A stretch of 15,795 bases of DNA from DASUBN01 sp036263155 (GCA_036263155.1 DATAHN010000006.1:1-15795); one strand, 5' to 3'; numbered from the stretch's first letter, positions 6,212-15,795 are shown. Notes: generated by a model from the letters alone, not told the origin. Made by a program: numbers and translations.

Positions 6212-6241
6212 CTGAAAATTCCAGGATGGAATTTTTCAGGC
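6210..6241 (-). terminator. Hairpin just downstream of ispF (terminator-like)
   Basis: A 13-bp stem with one bulged base (6210-6222 with 6228-6241) has loop AGGAT and an A/T-rich middle. It begins 6 bp past the ispF stop on the minus strand. No T run follows the stem, so it may stabilise the ispF mRNA end or reduce read-through into truD rather than act as a classical terminator. Confidence 0.4.
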
Positions 6242-6247
6242 TTCAAT

Positions 6248-6721
6248 TCAGCTGTCTTCGAGCAATGCCACGGCGTGGGCGGCGATGCCCTCGCCGCGGC
6301 CGATGTGACCGAGGCCTTCGTTGGTGGTGGCCTTGACGTTCACCCGCTCTACCAGGATGCCGAGATCCTTGGCAATCGCTTCGCACATGGCGGCCACGTG
6401 GGGCGCGAGCTTGGGGGCTTCCGCGATGATGCTCACGTCCACCTGGGCGGGCTTCAGCTTGCGGGCGGCCAGGAGCTTCACCGTCTCCCTGAGCAACATG
6501 CGGCTGTCGGCGCCTTTCCACCTGGCATCCGTGTCCGGGAAGTGGCGGCCGATGTCGCCCAGAGCGGCGGCGCCGAGCAGCGCGTCGCAGACCGCGTGCA
6601 GCACCACGTCGCCGTCGGAGTGAGCCTTCACGCCCTTCGAGTGCGGGATGCGCACGCCACCCAGCATCAGGTGGTCGCCGGGAGCGAAGGCATGCACGTC
6701 GTAACCGTGGCCTATCCTCAT
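6248..6721 (-). CDS. ispF: 2-C-methyl-D-erythritol 2,4-cyclodiphosphate synthase
   Basis: MEP pathway enzyme that cyclises CDP-ME-2-phosphate to MEcPP with release of CMP; a zinc-dependent trimer. It has 157 residues, the standard size. Zinc ligands are visible: Asp8 and His10 (GHGYDVHAF) and His42 (SDGDVVLHAVCDALLGA). The C-terminal signature TTNEGLGHIGRGEGIAAHAV is intact. The ATG at 6721 is two bases after the ispD stop, so the two are probably translated in series, supplying consecutive blocks of the pathway (IspE lies between them but is encoded elsewhere). The hairpin-rich gap follows. Confidence 0.98.
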   Translation of the reverse strand: MRIGHGYDVHAFAPGDHLMLGGVRIPHSKGVKAHSDGDVVLHAVCDALLGAAALGDIGRHFPDTDARWKGADSRMLLRETVKLLAARKLKPAQVDVSIIAEAPKLAPHVAAMCEAIAKDLGILVERVNVKATTNEGLGHIGRGEGIAAHAVALLEDS

Positions 6722-6723
6722 GT

Positions 6724-7428
6724 TCAGGCTCCGCCGCGTTGCGCGAGGATGGCCTCGGCCAGCGGGATGTCGTCGGGACGGGTGATCTTGATGTTGTCGC
6801 TGCGCCCCTCCACCACCAGCACCGGGTGGCCGGCCCGTTCCATGGCGCCCGCCTCGTCGGTGGGTGGCGCGCCGGTGCGGATGGCGGCCTCCAGCGCATC
6901 CATCAGCAGGCGGTAGCGGAACATCTGCGGCGTGAACGCGCGCCAGAGGTTGGTGCGCTCGGGGGTGCCGGTCACGCGGCGCTCCTCGTCCACCCGTTTC
7001 ACGGTATCCGTCACCGGCGCGCCGAGGATGGCGCCCACCGGGTCCTGGCCGGCCATCTGCAGGAGCAAGGAGAGGTCCCGCGGATGCAGGCAGGGACGCG
7101 CCGCGTCGTGCACCAGCACCCAGTCGTCATCTTTCAGTTCGTCGCGCAGGGTCATGAGCGCGTTCAGCACCGAGTGGGCGCGGGTCTCGCCGCCGGAGGC
7201 GACGCGCACCGGCTTGGCGCGCTGGCCCGGCAGGTAGCGCTGCCAGTACGGGTCGTCCTTCGCCACCGCCACGGTGACGCCGTCCACCGCCGGCTCCGCC
7301 AGCAGCAGGTCCAACACCCGCTCCAGCAGCGTGCGGCCGCCGAGGGAGAGGTACTGCTTGGGGATGGCGCTGCCCATGCGCGCGCCGCTGCCGGCCGCGG
7401 GGATCACCGCCCAGTACCGCGCGCTCAC
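6724..7428 (-). CDS. ispD: 2-C-methyl-D-erythritol 4-phosphate cytidylyltransferase
   Basis: MEP pathway enzyme that joins MEP with CTP to form CDP-ME. It has 234 residues. The nucleotide-binding start is PAAGSGARMGSAIPKQY (10-26) with the key Arg17 and Lys24. VHDAARPCL (107-114) is the substrate-site signature. RTNLWRAFTPQMF is the conserved region with the MEP-contacting Arg. TDEAGAMERAG and NIKITRPDD complete the fold. The start is GTG at 7428, supported by a good ribosome-binding site (GAGGG 7 nt upstream) overlapping the ftsB end. It lies 10 bp after ftsB and 2 bp before ispF. CTP made by the upstream pyrG product is its substrate. Confidence 0.97.
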   Translation of the reverse strand: MSARYWAVIPAAGSGARMGSAIPKQYLSLGGRTLLERVLDLLLAEPAVDGVTVAVAKDDPYWQRYLPGQRAKPVRVASGGETRAHSVLNALMTLRDELKDDDWVLVHDAARPCLHPRDLSLLLQMAGQDPVGAILGAPVTDTVKRVDEERRVTGTPERTNLWRAFTPQMFRYRLLMDALEAAIRTGAPPTDEAGAMERAGHPVLVVEGRSDNIKITRPDDIPLAEAILAQRGGA

Positions 7429-7438
7429 GCGGCGGCCC

Positions 7439-7756
7439 TCAGGGGGTGGCAGGCGCCGGCGCCTGCACGATCTGGTAGAAGGTCTCGCCGCGCTTCACCA
7501 TGCCGAGCTCGCTGCGGGCGCGCTCCTCGATGGCGGCCTGGCCACCCTTGAGGTCGGCCACTTCCGCCGCGAGCGCGGCGTTGCGCTTGGCGAGCGCGGC
7601 GTTCTCGGCGGCCTGCGTCTCCACCTGTCCCTTAAGACGCATGGCGGAAGGCACGTTGCCCACGCCGAACCAGAGCTGGAACTGGAACAGCGCCAGCAGC
7701 AGCACGAGCAGGAGCGGCACCAGCCGCTTCCAGCCGAGGCTGCCGGCGAGCTTCAC
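7439..7756 (-). CDS. ftsB: Cell division protein FtsB
   Basis: Small bitopic septum protein that forms the FtsQ–FtsB–FtsL complex activating septal wall synthesis. It has 105 residues. A short cytoplasmic N-terminus is followed by one membrane helix at about 12-31 (LVPLLLVLLLALFQFQLW). A periplasmic Ala/Leu-rich coiled coil follows at about 38-72. The family signature EERARSELGMVKRGETFYQIV is at 77-97. The C-terminus is a short Pro/Ala tail. The start is GTG at 7756, overlapping the eno stop codon in GTGA. The eno–ftsB–ispD order is widely conserved in gammaproteobacteria. Confidence 0.95.
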   Translation of the reverse strand: MKLAGSLGWKRLVPLLLVLLLALFQFQLWFGVGNVPSAMRLKGQVETQAAENAALAKRNAALAAEVADLKGGQAAIEERARSELGMVKRGETFYQIVQAPAPATP

Positions 7757-9045
7757 CGTCCGCCGATCCCGGCCGGGAAGGCCTTGTTGCCGTGGTAGCG
7801 CGCCTTGGCGCCCAGGCTCTCCTGGATGCGCAAGAGCTGGTTGTACTTGGCCAGGCGGTCGGAGCGGGACAGCGAGCCGGTCTTGATCTGGGTGGCGCGG
7901 CTGCCCACCGCGATGTCGGCGATGGTGGAATCCTCGGTCTCGCCGGAGCGGTGCGACACCACCGCGGTGTAGCCCGCCTTCACCGCCATGTCGATAGCGG
8001 CCAGGGTCTCCGTCAGGGTGCCGATCTGGTTCACCTTGATGAGGATGGAGTTGGCGATGCCGCGGTCGATGCCTTCCTCGAGGATCTTCGTGTTGGTGAC
8101 GAACAGGTCGTCGCCCACGAGCTGAACCTGCTTGCCGAGCTTCTGGGTGAGCACCTTCCAGCCATCCCAGTCGCCCTCGGACATGCCGTCCTCGATGGTG
8201 ACGATGGGGAACTTCTTGACGAGCTCCGCGAGGTAGTCCGCGAACTCGCTGGAGGTGTACTGGCGGCGCTCCGACTCCAGGTGGTAGCGGCCGTCCTTGT
8301 AGAACTCGCTGCTGGCGGCGTCGAGGCCGAGCAGGATGTCCTTGCCCGCCTTGTAGCCGGCGCGGTCGATGGCTTCCATGATGGCCATCAGCGCCGCCTC
8401 GTTGGACGGCAGGTCCGGCGCGAAGCCGCCTTCGTCGCCCACCGCGGTGTTGAGGCCGCGCTCGTGCAGCACCTTCTTGAGGGCGTGGAACACTTCGGCG
8501 CCATAGCGCAACGCCTCGGCAAAGTCCGGCGCGCCGACCGGCAGGATCATGAACTCCTGGATGTCCACGTTGTTGTCGGCATGGGCCCCACCGTTGATGG
8601 TGTTCATCATCGGCACCGGCAGCGTCACCGCCTTGCGGCCGCCCAGGTACTCGAACAGCGGCAGGTCCGCGTGATTCGCCGCGGCGCGGGCATTGGCGAG
8701 CGACACCGCCAGCAGCGCGTTCGCTCCGAGGCGGCCCTTGTTCTCGGTGCCGTCGAGATCGATCAGCGCCCGATCCAGCTTCTTCTGGTCCTCGGCCTTG
8801 AAGCCCTTGAGCTTCTTCCTGATGGCGCCGTTGACGTTGGCCACGGCCTTGAGCACGCCCTTGCCGCCGTAGCGGTTCTTGTTGCCGTCGCGCAGTTCAA
8901 CCGCCTCGCGGCTGCCGGTGGAGGCGCCGGACGGCACCGCGGCACGGCCCCAGGCGCCGCTGTCCAGGAGCACGTCGGCCTCGACGGTGGGATTGCCGCG
9001 GGAGTCGATGATCTCGCGGGCGCGTATCTCGGTGATCTTAGCCAT
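7753..9045 (-). CDS. eno: Enolase
   Basis: Glycolytic enzyme converting 2-phosphoglycerate to phosphoenolpyruvate; in many bacteria it is also a component of the RNA degradosome. It has 430 residues, typical. Catalytic residues are Glu205 (GDEGGFAP) and Lys337 (SILIKVNQIGTLTET, the enolase signature). Metal ligands Asp242, Glu285 and Asp312 and the loop His155 (NGGAHADN) are in place. SHRSGETEDSTIADIAVG is intact. The ATG at 9045 has GGAAG about 10 nt upstream. kdsA ends 28 bp before it, and eno overlaps ftsB by 4 nt. Its product PEP is the co-substrate of the neighbouring KdsA. Confidence 0.98.
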   Translation of the reverse strand: MAKITEIRAREIIDSRGNPTVEADVLLDSGAWGRAAVPSGASTGSREAVELRDGNKNRYGGKGVLKAVANVNGAIRKKLKGFKAEDQKKLDRALIDLDGTENKGRLGANALLAVSLANARAAANHADLPLFEYLGGRKAVTLPVPMMNTINGGAHADNNVDIQEFMILPVGAPDFAEALRYGAEVFHALKKVLHERGLNTAVGDEGGFAPDLPSNEAALMAIMEAIDRAGYKAGKDILLGLDAASSEFYKDGRYHLESERRQYTSSEFADYLAELVKKFPIVTIEDGMSEGDWDGWKVLTQKLGKQVQLVGDDLFVTNTKILEEGIDRGIANSILIKVNQIGTLTETLAAIDMAVKAGYTAVVSHRSGETEDSTIADIAVGSRATQIKTGSLSRSDRLAKYNQLLRIQESLGAKARYHGNKAFPAGIGGR

Positions 9046-9073
9046 GGTCAGCCGTCTTCCTTCTATGCCGTGG

Positions 9074-9907
9074 TCAGAATTGGGTCTCGATGTAAGGCCG
9101 GCGCTTCACCGCCGTGTCCAGCTCCTTGAGCGTCTCCAGCAGCGTCGCCATGTGGGCGAGCTTCATTGAGTTGGGACCGTCGCAGAGCGCCTTGTCCGGA
9201 TCGGGGTGCGTCTCCATGAACACGCCGGCCACGCCGGCACCGATGGCCGCGCGCGCCAGCACCGAGATGTGCTCGCGCTGGCCGCCGGAGCTGCCGCCCT
9301 GCCCGCCCGGCAGCTGCACGGAGTGGGTGGCGTCGAACACCACCGGGCAGCCGGTGGCGCGCATGACCGCGAGGCCGCGCATGTCCACCACCAGGTTGTT
9401 GTAGCCGAAGCTGAAGCCGCGCTCGCAGACCATGATGTTCTTGTTGCCGGTGGCTACCGCCTTGTCCACCACGTTCTGCATCTCCCAGGGGGAGAGGAAC
9501 TGGCCCTTCTTGATGTTGACCGGCTTGCCGGCCTTGGCGGCGCGCTGGATGAAGTTGGTCTGGCGGCAGAGGAAGGCCGGGGTCTGGATCACGTCCACGA
9601 CCTTGGCCACCGCTTCTATATCAGTGTCCTCGTGCACGTCGGTCAGCACCGGCACGCCGATCTCTCTCTGCACCTTGGCGTGGATGCGCAGGCCCTCTTC
9701 CATGCCGGGACCGCGGTAGCTCTTGCCGGAGGTGCGGTTGGCCTTATCGAAAGAGCCCTTGAAGATGTAGGGGATGCCGAGCTTGCCCGTCACTTCCTTG
9801 AGATGGCCCGCCACGTCGAGGGCGAGCTGCTCGCTCTCCAGCGTGTCGGGGCCGGCGATCAGGAAGAAGGGTTTGTCGGAGCCGGCCTCGAACCCGCACA
9901 GCTTCAT
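9074..9907 (-). CDS. kdsA: 3-deoxy-8-phosphooctulonate synthase (KDO-8-P synthase)
   Basis: Condenses PEP with arabinose-5-phosphate to make Kdo-8-phosphate for the LPS core; cytoplasmic. It has 277 residues. Conserved blocks are FKGSFDKANRTS (49-60), YRGPGMEEGL, VLTDVHED, AFLCRQTNF, KKGQFLSPWEMQNVV, ATHSVQLPGGQG and METHPDPDKALCDGP. Overall it resembles the metal-dependent class: His195, Glu232 and Asp243 match three metal ligands. The fourth, a Cys in metal-dependent and Asn in metal-independent enzymes, is here Asp21 (LIAGPDTLES). The ATG at 9907 overlaps the pyrG stop as ATGA; the frame is open upstream inside pyrG, but that part is not KdsA. Function is secure; metal dependence is uncertain. 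Confidence 0.96.
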   Translation of the reverse strand: MKLCGFEAGSDKPFFLIAGPDTLESEQLALDVAGHLKEVTGKLGIPYIFKGSFDKANRTSGKSYRGPGMEEGLRIHAKVQREIGVPVLTDVHEDTDIEAVAKVVDVIQTPAFLCRQTNFIQRAAKAGKPVNIKKGQFLSPWEMQNVVDKAVATGNKNIMVCERGFSFGYNNLVVDMRGLAVMRATGCPVVFDATHSVQLPGGQGGSSGGQREHISVLARAAIGAGVAGVFMETHPDPDKALCDGPNSMKLAHMATLLETLKELDTAVKRRPYIETQF

Positions 9908-11559
9908 GCGCGCGCCGCCTTCAGGGTCTGCCCCGAGGACTGCGAGAAGGCGCGTGCCGCCTTGATGAAGCCGGTGAACAGGGGGTGCCCGTCCCGCGGC
10001 GTGGAGGTGAACTCCGGGTGGAACTGGGTGGCGATGAAGAAGGGGTGGCCCGGCAGCTCCACGATCTCGACGAGCTCGTCCTGGGAGCGGCCCGAGAACA
10101 CCAGCCCCTTCTTCTCGAGCTGATCGAGGTAATTGTTGTTGAACTCGTAGCGGTGGCGGTGGCGTTCCATGATCCGGTCCTTGCCGTACAGCTTGTGGGC
10201 CAGGGTGCCGGGCGTGAGGATCGCCTCCTGGGCGCCGAGCCGCATGGTGCCGCCCATGTCGGACTTGTCGTCGCGCTTCTCCACGTTGCCGCTGCGATCC
10301 TTCCACTCGGTGATGAGCGCGATCACCGGGTGCGGCGAGTTGCGCTCGAACTCGGTGCTATGCGCGCCCTTGAGGCCCACCACGTTGCGGGCGAACTCGA
10401 TGGTCGCCACCTGCATGCCCAGACAGAGCCCGAGGTAGGGGATGTTGTGCTCGCGGGCGTAGCCTGCGGCGGCGATCTTGCCCTCGATGCCCCGCTCGCC
10501 GAAGCCGCCCGGCACCAGGATCGCGTCCATGCCGCGCAGCATGGCGGTGCCGCTCTTGGCGACCTCCTCGGAGTCGATGTAGTGGATCTTCACCGAGGTG
10601 CGGGTGTTGAGGCCGGCGTGGCGCAGCGCCTCGTTCAGGGACATGTAGGCGTCCGCCAGGTTCACGTACTTGCCCACCATGGCCACGTTGACGGTGGCCT
10701 CGGGACTGATGCGCGCCTCCACCACCCGCCGCCACTCGGAGAGGTTGGCGGAGCGGGCGTTGATGCGCAAGTGGTCCACCACGATGTCATCCAGGCCCTG
10801 CTCGTGCAGCACCAGCGGGATCTTGTAGATGTCGTCCACGTCGGGCGCGGAGATCACCGCGCGCTCCTCGACGTTGGTGAACAGCGCGATCTTGCGGCGC
10901 GCGTCCTGCGGCAGCTCGGCCGCGGCGCGGCACAGGAGGATATCTGGCTGGATGCCGATGGAGCGCAGTTCCTTCACGGAGTGCTGGGTGGGCTTGGTCT
11001 TGGTCTCGCCGGAAGTGGGGATGTAGGGCACCAGGGTCAGGTGCATGTACACGCACTTGCCGCTGCGGCCCATCTCCACGCCCATCTGGCGGATCGCCTC
11101 CAGGAACGGCAGCGACTCGATGTCGCCCACGGTGCCGCCGATCTCGACCAGACACACGTCCGCGTCGCCGGCGCCCTCGCGGATGCAGCGCTTGATCTCG
11201 TCGGTGATGTGGGGGATGACCTGGACGGTGCCGCCCAGGTAGTCGCCGCGGCGCTCCTTGCGGATCACGTTCTCGTAGATGCGGCCGGTGGTGAAGTTGT
11301 TGCTCTTGCCCATGCGGGCGCGCACGAAGCGCTCGTAGTGGCCGAGGTCGAGGTCGGTCTCGGCGCCGTCGTTGGTGACGAACACCTCGCCGTGCTGGAA
11401 CGGGCTCATGGTGCCCGGGTCCACGTTGATGTAGGGGTCCAGCTTGACCATGGTGACCTTGAGGCCCCGGGCCTCCAGGATCGCGCCAAGCGAGGCGGCG
11501 GCGATGCCCTTCCCCAACGAGGAAACCACACCACCGGTGACGAATACGAACTGGGTCAT
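9904..11559 (-). CDS. pyrG: CTP synthase
   Basis: Makes CTP from UTP, ATP and glutamine; cytoplasmic tetramer. It has 551 residues. The N-terminal synthase domain begins FVFVTGGVVSSLGKGI with the ATP loop, then VKLDPYINVDPGTMSP and EIGGTVGDIESLPF. The C-terminal class I amidotransferase domain has PGGFGERG, the nucleophile Cys379 in LGLCLGMQ, and FHPEF with His514 and Glu516. I chose ATG 11559 (MTQFVFVTGG), which has GGGAG 8 nt upstream; the open frame runs 8 codons further, but the family begins at this Met. kdsA overlaps its stop. The 129-bp gap after tilS has a promoter-like sequence, so pyrG may start a new transcript. Confidence 0.98.
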   Translation of the reverse strand: MTQFVFVTGGVVSSLGKGIAAASLGAILEARGLKVTMVKLDPYINVDPGTMSPFQHGEVFVTNDGAETDLDLGHYERFVRARMGKSNNFTTGRIYENVIRKERRGDYLGGTVQVIPHITDEIKRCIREGAGDADVCLVEIGGTVGDIESLPFLEAIRQMGVEMGRSGKCVYMHLTLVPYIPTSGETKTKPTQHSVKELRSIGIQPDILLCRAAAELPQDARRKIALFTNVEERAVISAPDVDDIYKIPLVLHEQGLDDIVVDHLRINARSANLSEWRRVVEARISPEATVNVAMVGKYVNLADAYMSLNEALRHAGLNTRTSVKIHYIDSEEVAKSGTAMLRGMDAILVPGGFGERGIEGKIAAAGYAREHNIPYLGLCLGMQVATIEFARNVVGLKGAHSTEFERNSPHPVIALITEWKDRSGNVEKRDDKSDMGGTMRLGAQEAILTPGTLAHKLYGKDRIMERHRHRYEFNNNYLDQLEKKGLVFSGRSQDELVEIVELPGHPFFIATQFHPEFTSTPRDGHPLFTGFIKAARAFSQSSGQTLKAARA

Positions 11560-11568
11560 CTGCAGGAC

Positions 11569-11608
11569 TCCCGAACGCGGCACCAGGACGGCGCTGCTGA
11601 ATTCGGGA
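11569..11608 (-). promoter_or_regulatory. Inverted repeat in pyrG leader covering the ribosome-binding site
   Basis: TCCCGAA (11569-11575) is complementary to TTCGGGA (11602-11608), a perfect 7-bp pair with a 26-nt interval that can form a further short stem. On the minus-strand RNA the downstream arm contains most of the pyrG ribosome-binding site (GGGAG). It could therefore limit translation initiation. Whether a transcript includes the full upstream arm depends on the start site. Confidence 0.3.
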
Positions 11609-11612
11609 AGAC

Positions 11613-11621
11613 AGATTACCA
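11613..11621 (-). promoter_or_regulatory. Extended -10-like element upstream of pyrG
   Basis: The minus strand reads TGGTAATCT, an extended -10 pattern (TG, one base, TAATCT). The region upstream is T/A-rich (CTTTTTAAA near 11634-11642), but no close -35 match at 17 bp is seen. It would place the RNA start about 47 nt before the pyrG ATG. Confidence 0.35.
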
Positions 11622-11666
11622 GAGAGGGGAGGCTTTAAAAAGCGCGGCGCGCGACGTTGCGGATTT

Positions 11667-11685
11667 ATGCGGGAAAAACCCGCAT
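11667..11685 (-). terminator. Hairpin just after tilS
   Basis: A perfect 7-bp stem ATGCGGG/CCCGCAT surrounds a five-base loop (TTTTT on the minus strand). It begins three bases past the tilS stop. No T run follows it, so it is terminator-like only by position. It supports a break between tilS and pyrG transcription. Confidence 0.4.
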
Positions 11686-11688
11686 CGT

Positions 11689-13026
11689 TCACGCGAGCGG
11701 CGGATGCCCCCGCCACTCGATGCGCAAACCCGCCTCGCCGGGGCGCGCCGCGTGGGGTTCGCAGGCGAAGAGCCCTGCCACCGCCAGAAGCTCGCCGTCA
11801 GCCCCACTCTCACCATAGATCAGCGGCAGCCGGTCCCTGAGCCACGGCACCACGTGCATCTCCTGCAGCCACTTCTTGAGGGGCCGCGCGTGGCCGTGGC
11901 CGGCAGGCCGGCAGCTCTCGCCGCCGCTGCGGAACGCGACCCGCAGGCCCTCGCTGCCGCAGAGCGCGGCGCGGATGCCCTCACCCATGGCGGGTACCAG
12001 GCTTAAGGCCCCGAGACCCTCCCCCAGCTCGCGGGCCGCGCCGGGCCTGAGGCGGAACTCTCCCGGCGCCGGCGGCAGGGGCCGCTGGGCATACAGATGA
12101 CCGCCGTAGCGGCGCACCTCGGCCCCGGCCCAGTCCACGCAGGGGTTGCGGTCCTCGGCCGCCCGGGCCTGGAGCAGGATCTCCGTAAGCTTGTGGGCCG
12201 GCGGCAGCGGCAGGCCCCGTGCCTCGATCCAGTGGCGCATGAGATGCCGCGCCCGAGCTTCCGGCAGCACCTCCAGCGCCAGCACCGGCAGGGTCTCTCC
12301 CGCGCCATGATGCCCCCAGTCCTCTGCCGCCAGGGCCTTGAGGGTCTCGGCTGCCTCGGCGCAGTGGCGCGCGGCGCGGGCGACCGTATCCGCCGCCGCA
12401 GGCCAGCGGGCCTTGAGGAGCGGCAGCACCTCGTGGCGCAGGTAGTTACGGTCCAGGCCGGTGTCGGCATTGCTGGGGTCTTCGATCCAGGTGAGGCCTT
12501 GGGTCCCAGCCCAGGCCTCCAGCTCCGTGCGGCCGTGGCGCAGCAGGGGCCGTGCCAGCCAGCCTTTTTCGAACGGCACGCACTCGGGCATGGCGGCGAG
12601 GCCGCGCACCCCGGCGCCCCGCAGGGCCTGGAGCAGGAAGGTCTCCAGCTGGTCGTCCGCGTGCTGGGCCAGCAGCAACATCTCGCCGGGATGCACCGCC
12701 TGGCGGAACACGGCGTAGCGCCGCTCCCGGGCCACCGCCTCCAGGCTCTCGCCGGCGGCGGGCGCGACCTGCACGCGGTGGGATTCCAGCGGCACGCTGA
12801 GGCGCGCGCAGAGTCCCGCGCAATGCTGCTGCCAGCGTGAGGCATCGGGATGCAGGCCGTGGTCCACGTGCAGGGCCGCGAGTTCACCTGAGAGCTCCGA
12901 CCGCAGCCCCGCCAGGGCCTGCAGCAGCACGGTGGAGTCGAGGCCGCCGCTCAAGCCCACGCGATAACACGAGGCAGCCGGCAGGCCGCGCAGGGTCTCG
13001 AGGAGCCGATCGGGTGAGAAGGACAC
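11689..13026 (-). CDS. tilS: tRNA(Ile)-lysidine synthase TilS
   Basis: ATP-dependent enzyme that attaches lysine to C34 of the tRNA-Ile that reads AUA; essential for decoding. It has 445 residues. The PP-loop SGGLDST is at 26-32, followed by ALHVDHGLHP and AQHADDQLETFLLQALRG, which identify TilS among PP-loop enzymes. EDPSNADTGLDRNYLRHEVLPLL is the family's second conserved block. The C-terminal substrate-binding domain ends with RPLKKWLQEMHVVPWLRDRLPLIY. The start is GTG at 13026, 27 bp after accA, with only a weak ribosome-binding site. No closer alternative keeps the PP-loop at the expected distance. Confidence 0.95.
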   Translation of the reverse strand: MSFSPDRLLETLRGLPAASCYRVGLSGGLDSTVLLQALAGLRSELSGELAALHVDHGLHPDASRWQQHCAGLCARLSVPLESHRVQVAPAAGESLEAVARERRYAVFRQAVHPGEMLLLAQHADDQLETFLLQALRGAGVRGLAAMPECVPFEKGWLARPLLRHGRTELEAWAGTQGLTWIEDPSNADTGLDRNYLRHEVLPLLKARWPAAADTVARAARHCAEAAETLKALAAEDWGHHGAGETLPVLALEVLPEARARHLMRHWIEARGLPLPPAHKLTEILLQARAAEDRNPCVDWAGAEVRRYGGHLYAQRPLPPAPGEFRLRPGAARELGEGLGALSLVPAMGEGIRAALCGSEGLRVAFRSGGESCRPAGHGHARPLKKWLQEMHVVPWLRDRLPLIYGESGADGELLAVAGLFACEPHAARPGEAGLRIEWRGHPPLA

Positions 13027-13053
13027 GGGGCTACGGCCGGGTGACGGCCCCGG

Positions 13054-14010
<957 letters not shown>

Positions 14011-14058
14011 TCTCTGAAAATCGTGCCAACAGGCTGTAAACGTTACCGGTTGCAGCCC

Positions 14059-14074
14059 CCGGGAGCAAGCCCGG
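14059..14074 (-). terminator. Small GC hairpin immediately after dnaE
   Basis: CCGGG (14059-14063) pairs with CCCGG (14070-14074) around a 6-nt loop, directly abutting the dnaE stop codon. There is no T run, so it is unlikely to stop transcription fully and may only attenuate or protect the mRNA end before accA. Confidence 0.25.

Positions 14075-15795
<1,721 letters not shown>

Noticed and set aside
9908..10306. Longer N-terminal extension of kdsA into pyrG
   Set aside because: The extension is the wrong-frame translation of the pyrG 3' end; KdsA clearly begins MKLCGFEAG at 9907.
11560..11583. ATG at 11583 as pyrG start (8 extra residues)
   Set aside because: CTP synthases start at MTQ-FVFVTGG, and the good ribosome-binding site is in front of ATG 11559.
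14036..14046. Near-palindrome GTAAACGTTAC upstream of accA, like a LacI-family operator
   Set aside because: It is short and imperfect, there is no regulator gene nearby and no clear promoter; chance is likely.

Overview
This window looks like the chromosome of a GC-rich gammaproteobacterium. It carries the housekeeping block dnaE–accA–tilS–pyrG–kdsA–eno–ftsB–ispD–ispF–truD and the surE–pcm–nlpD–rpoS stress block. Both gene orders are typical of Gammaproteobacteria. kdsA lying between pyrG and eno, and a KdsA most like the Xanthomonas/Aquifex-type sequences I remember, suggest a deep or less-studied gammaproteobacterial lineage rather than an enteric. I cannot name the genus. No phage, transposase, CRISPR array, tRNA or rRNA is visible.

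Layout: almost everything is on the minus strand, so transcription runs from right to left. From the right edge it reads dnaE (5' end missing), accA, tilS, then a 129-bp gap with a possible pyrG promoter, then pyrG, kdsA, eno, ftsB, ispD and ispF, all nearly touching. Next come a 124-bp gap filled by three stem-loops, truD, and a crotonase-family isomerase gene that overlaps truD by 17 nt. After that is a 545-bp stretch without genes. Then a single plus-strand gene (Smr domain) faces away from surE. Finally surE–pcm–nlpD are chained by 4-nt GTGA overlaps, and rpoS runs off the left edge with about its last dozen residues missing.

How the genes work together: the right half supplies DNA replication (DnaE), fatty-acid precursors (AccA), tRNA modification (TilS, TruD), CTP (PyrG), the LPS sugar Kdo-8-P (KdsA), glycolysis (Eno), cell division (FtsB) and the MEP isoprenoid steps (IspD, IspF). 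The left half is the stationary-phase group: SurE nucleotidase, Pcm protein repair, NlpD amidase activator and the sigma factor RpoS.

The most unusual part is the gene-free stretch between the Smr gene and the isomerase gene. It is one large imperfect palindrome (about 3845–4297): two diverged copies of the same composite hairpin element, head to head around about 4071. Several hairpins here and in the ispF–truD gap show an A-N-G-G-A-N loop on changing stems. Other points worth checking are an Asp in place of the metal-ligand Cys of KdsA, an uncertain rpoS start preceded by an overlapping 16-codon reading frame, and a palindrome-bearing in-frame insertion in DnaE.
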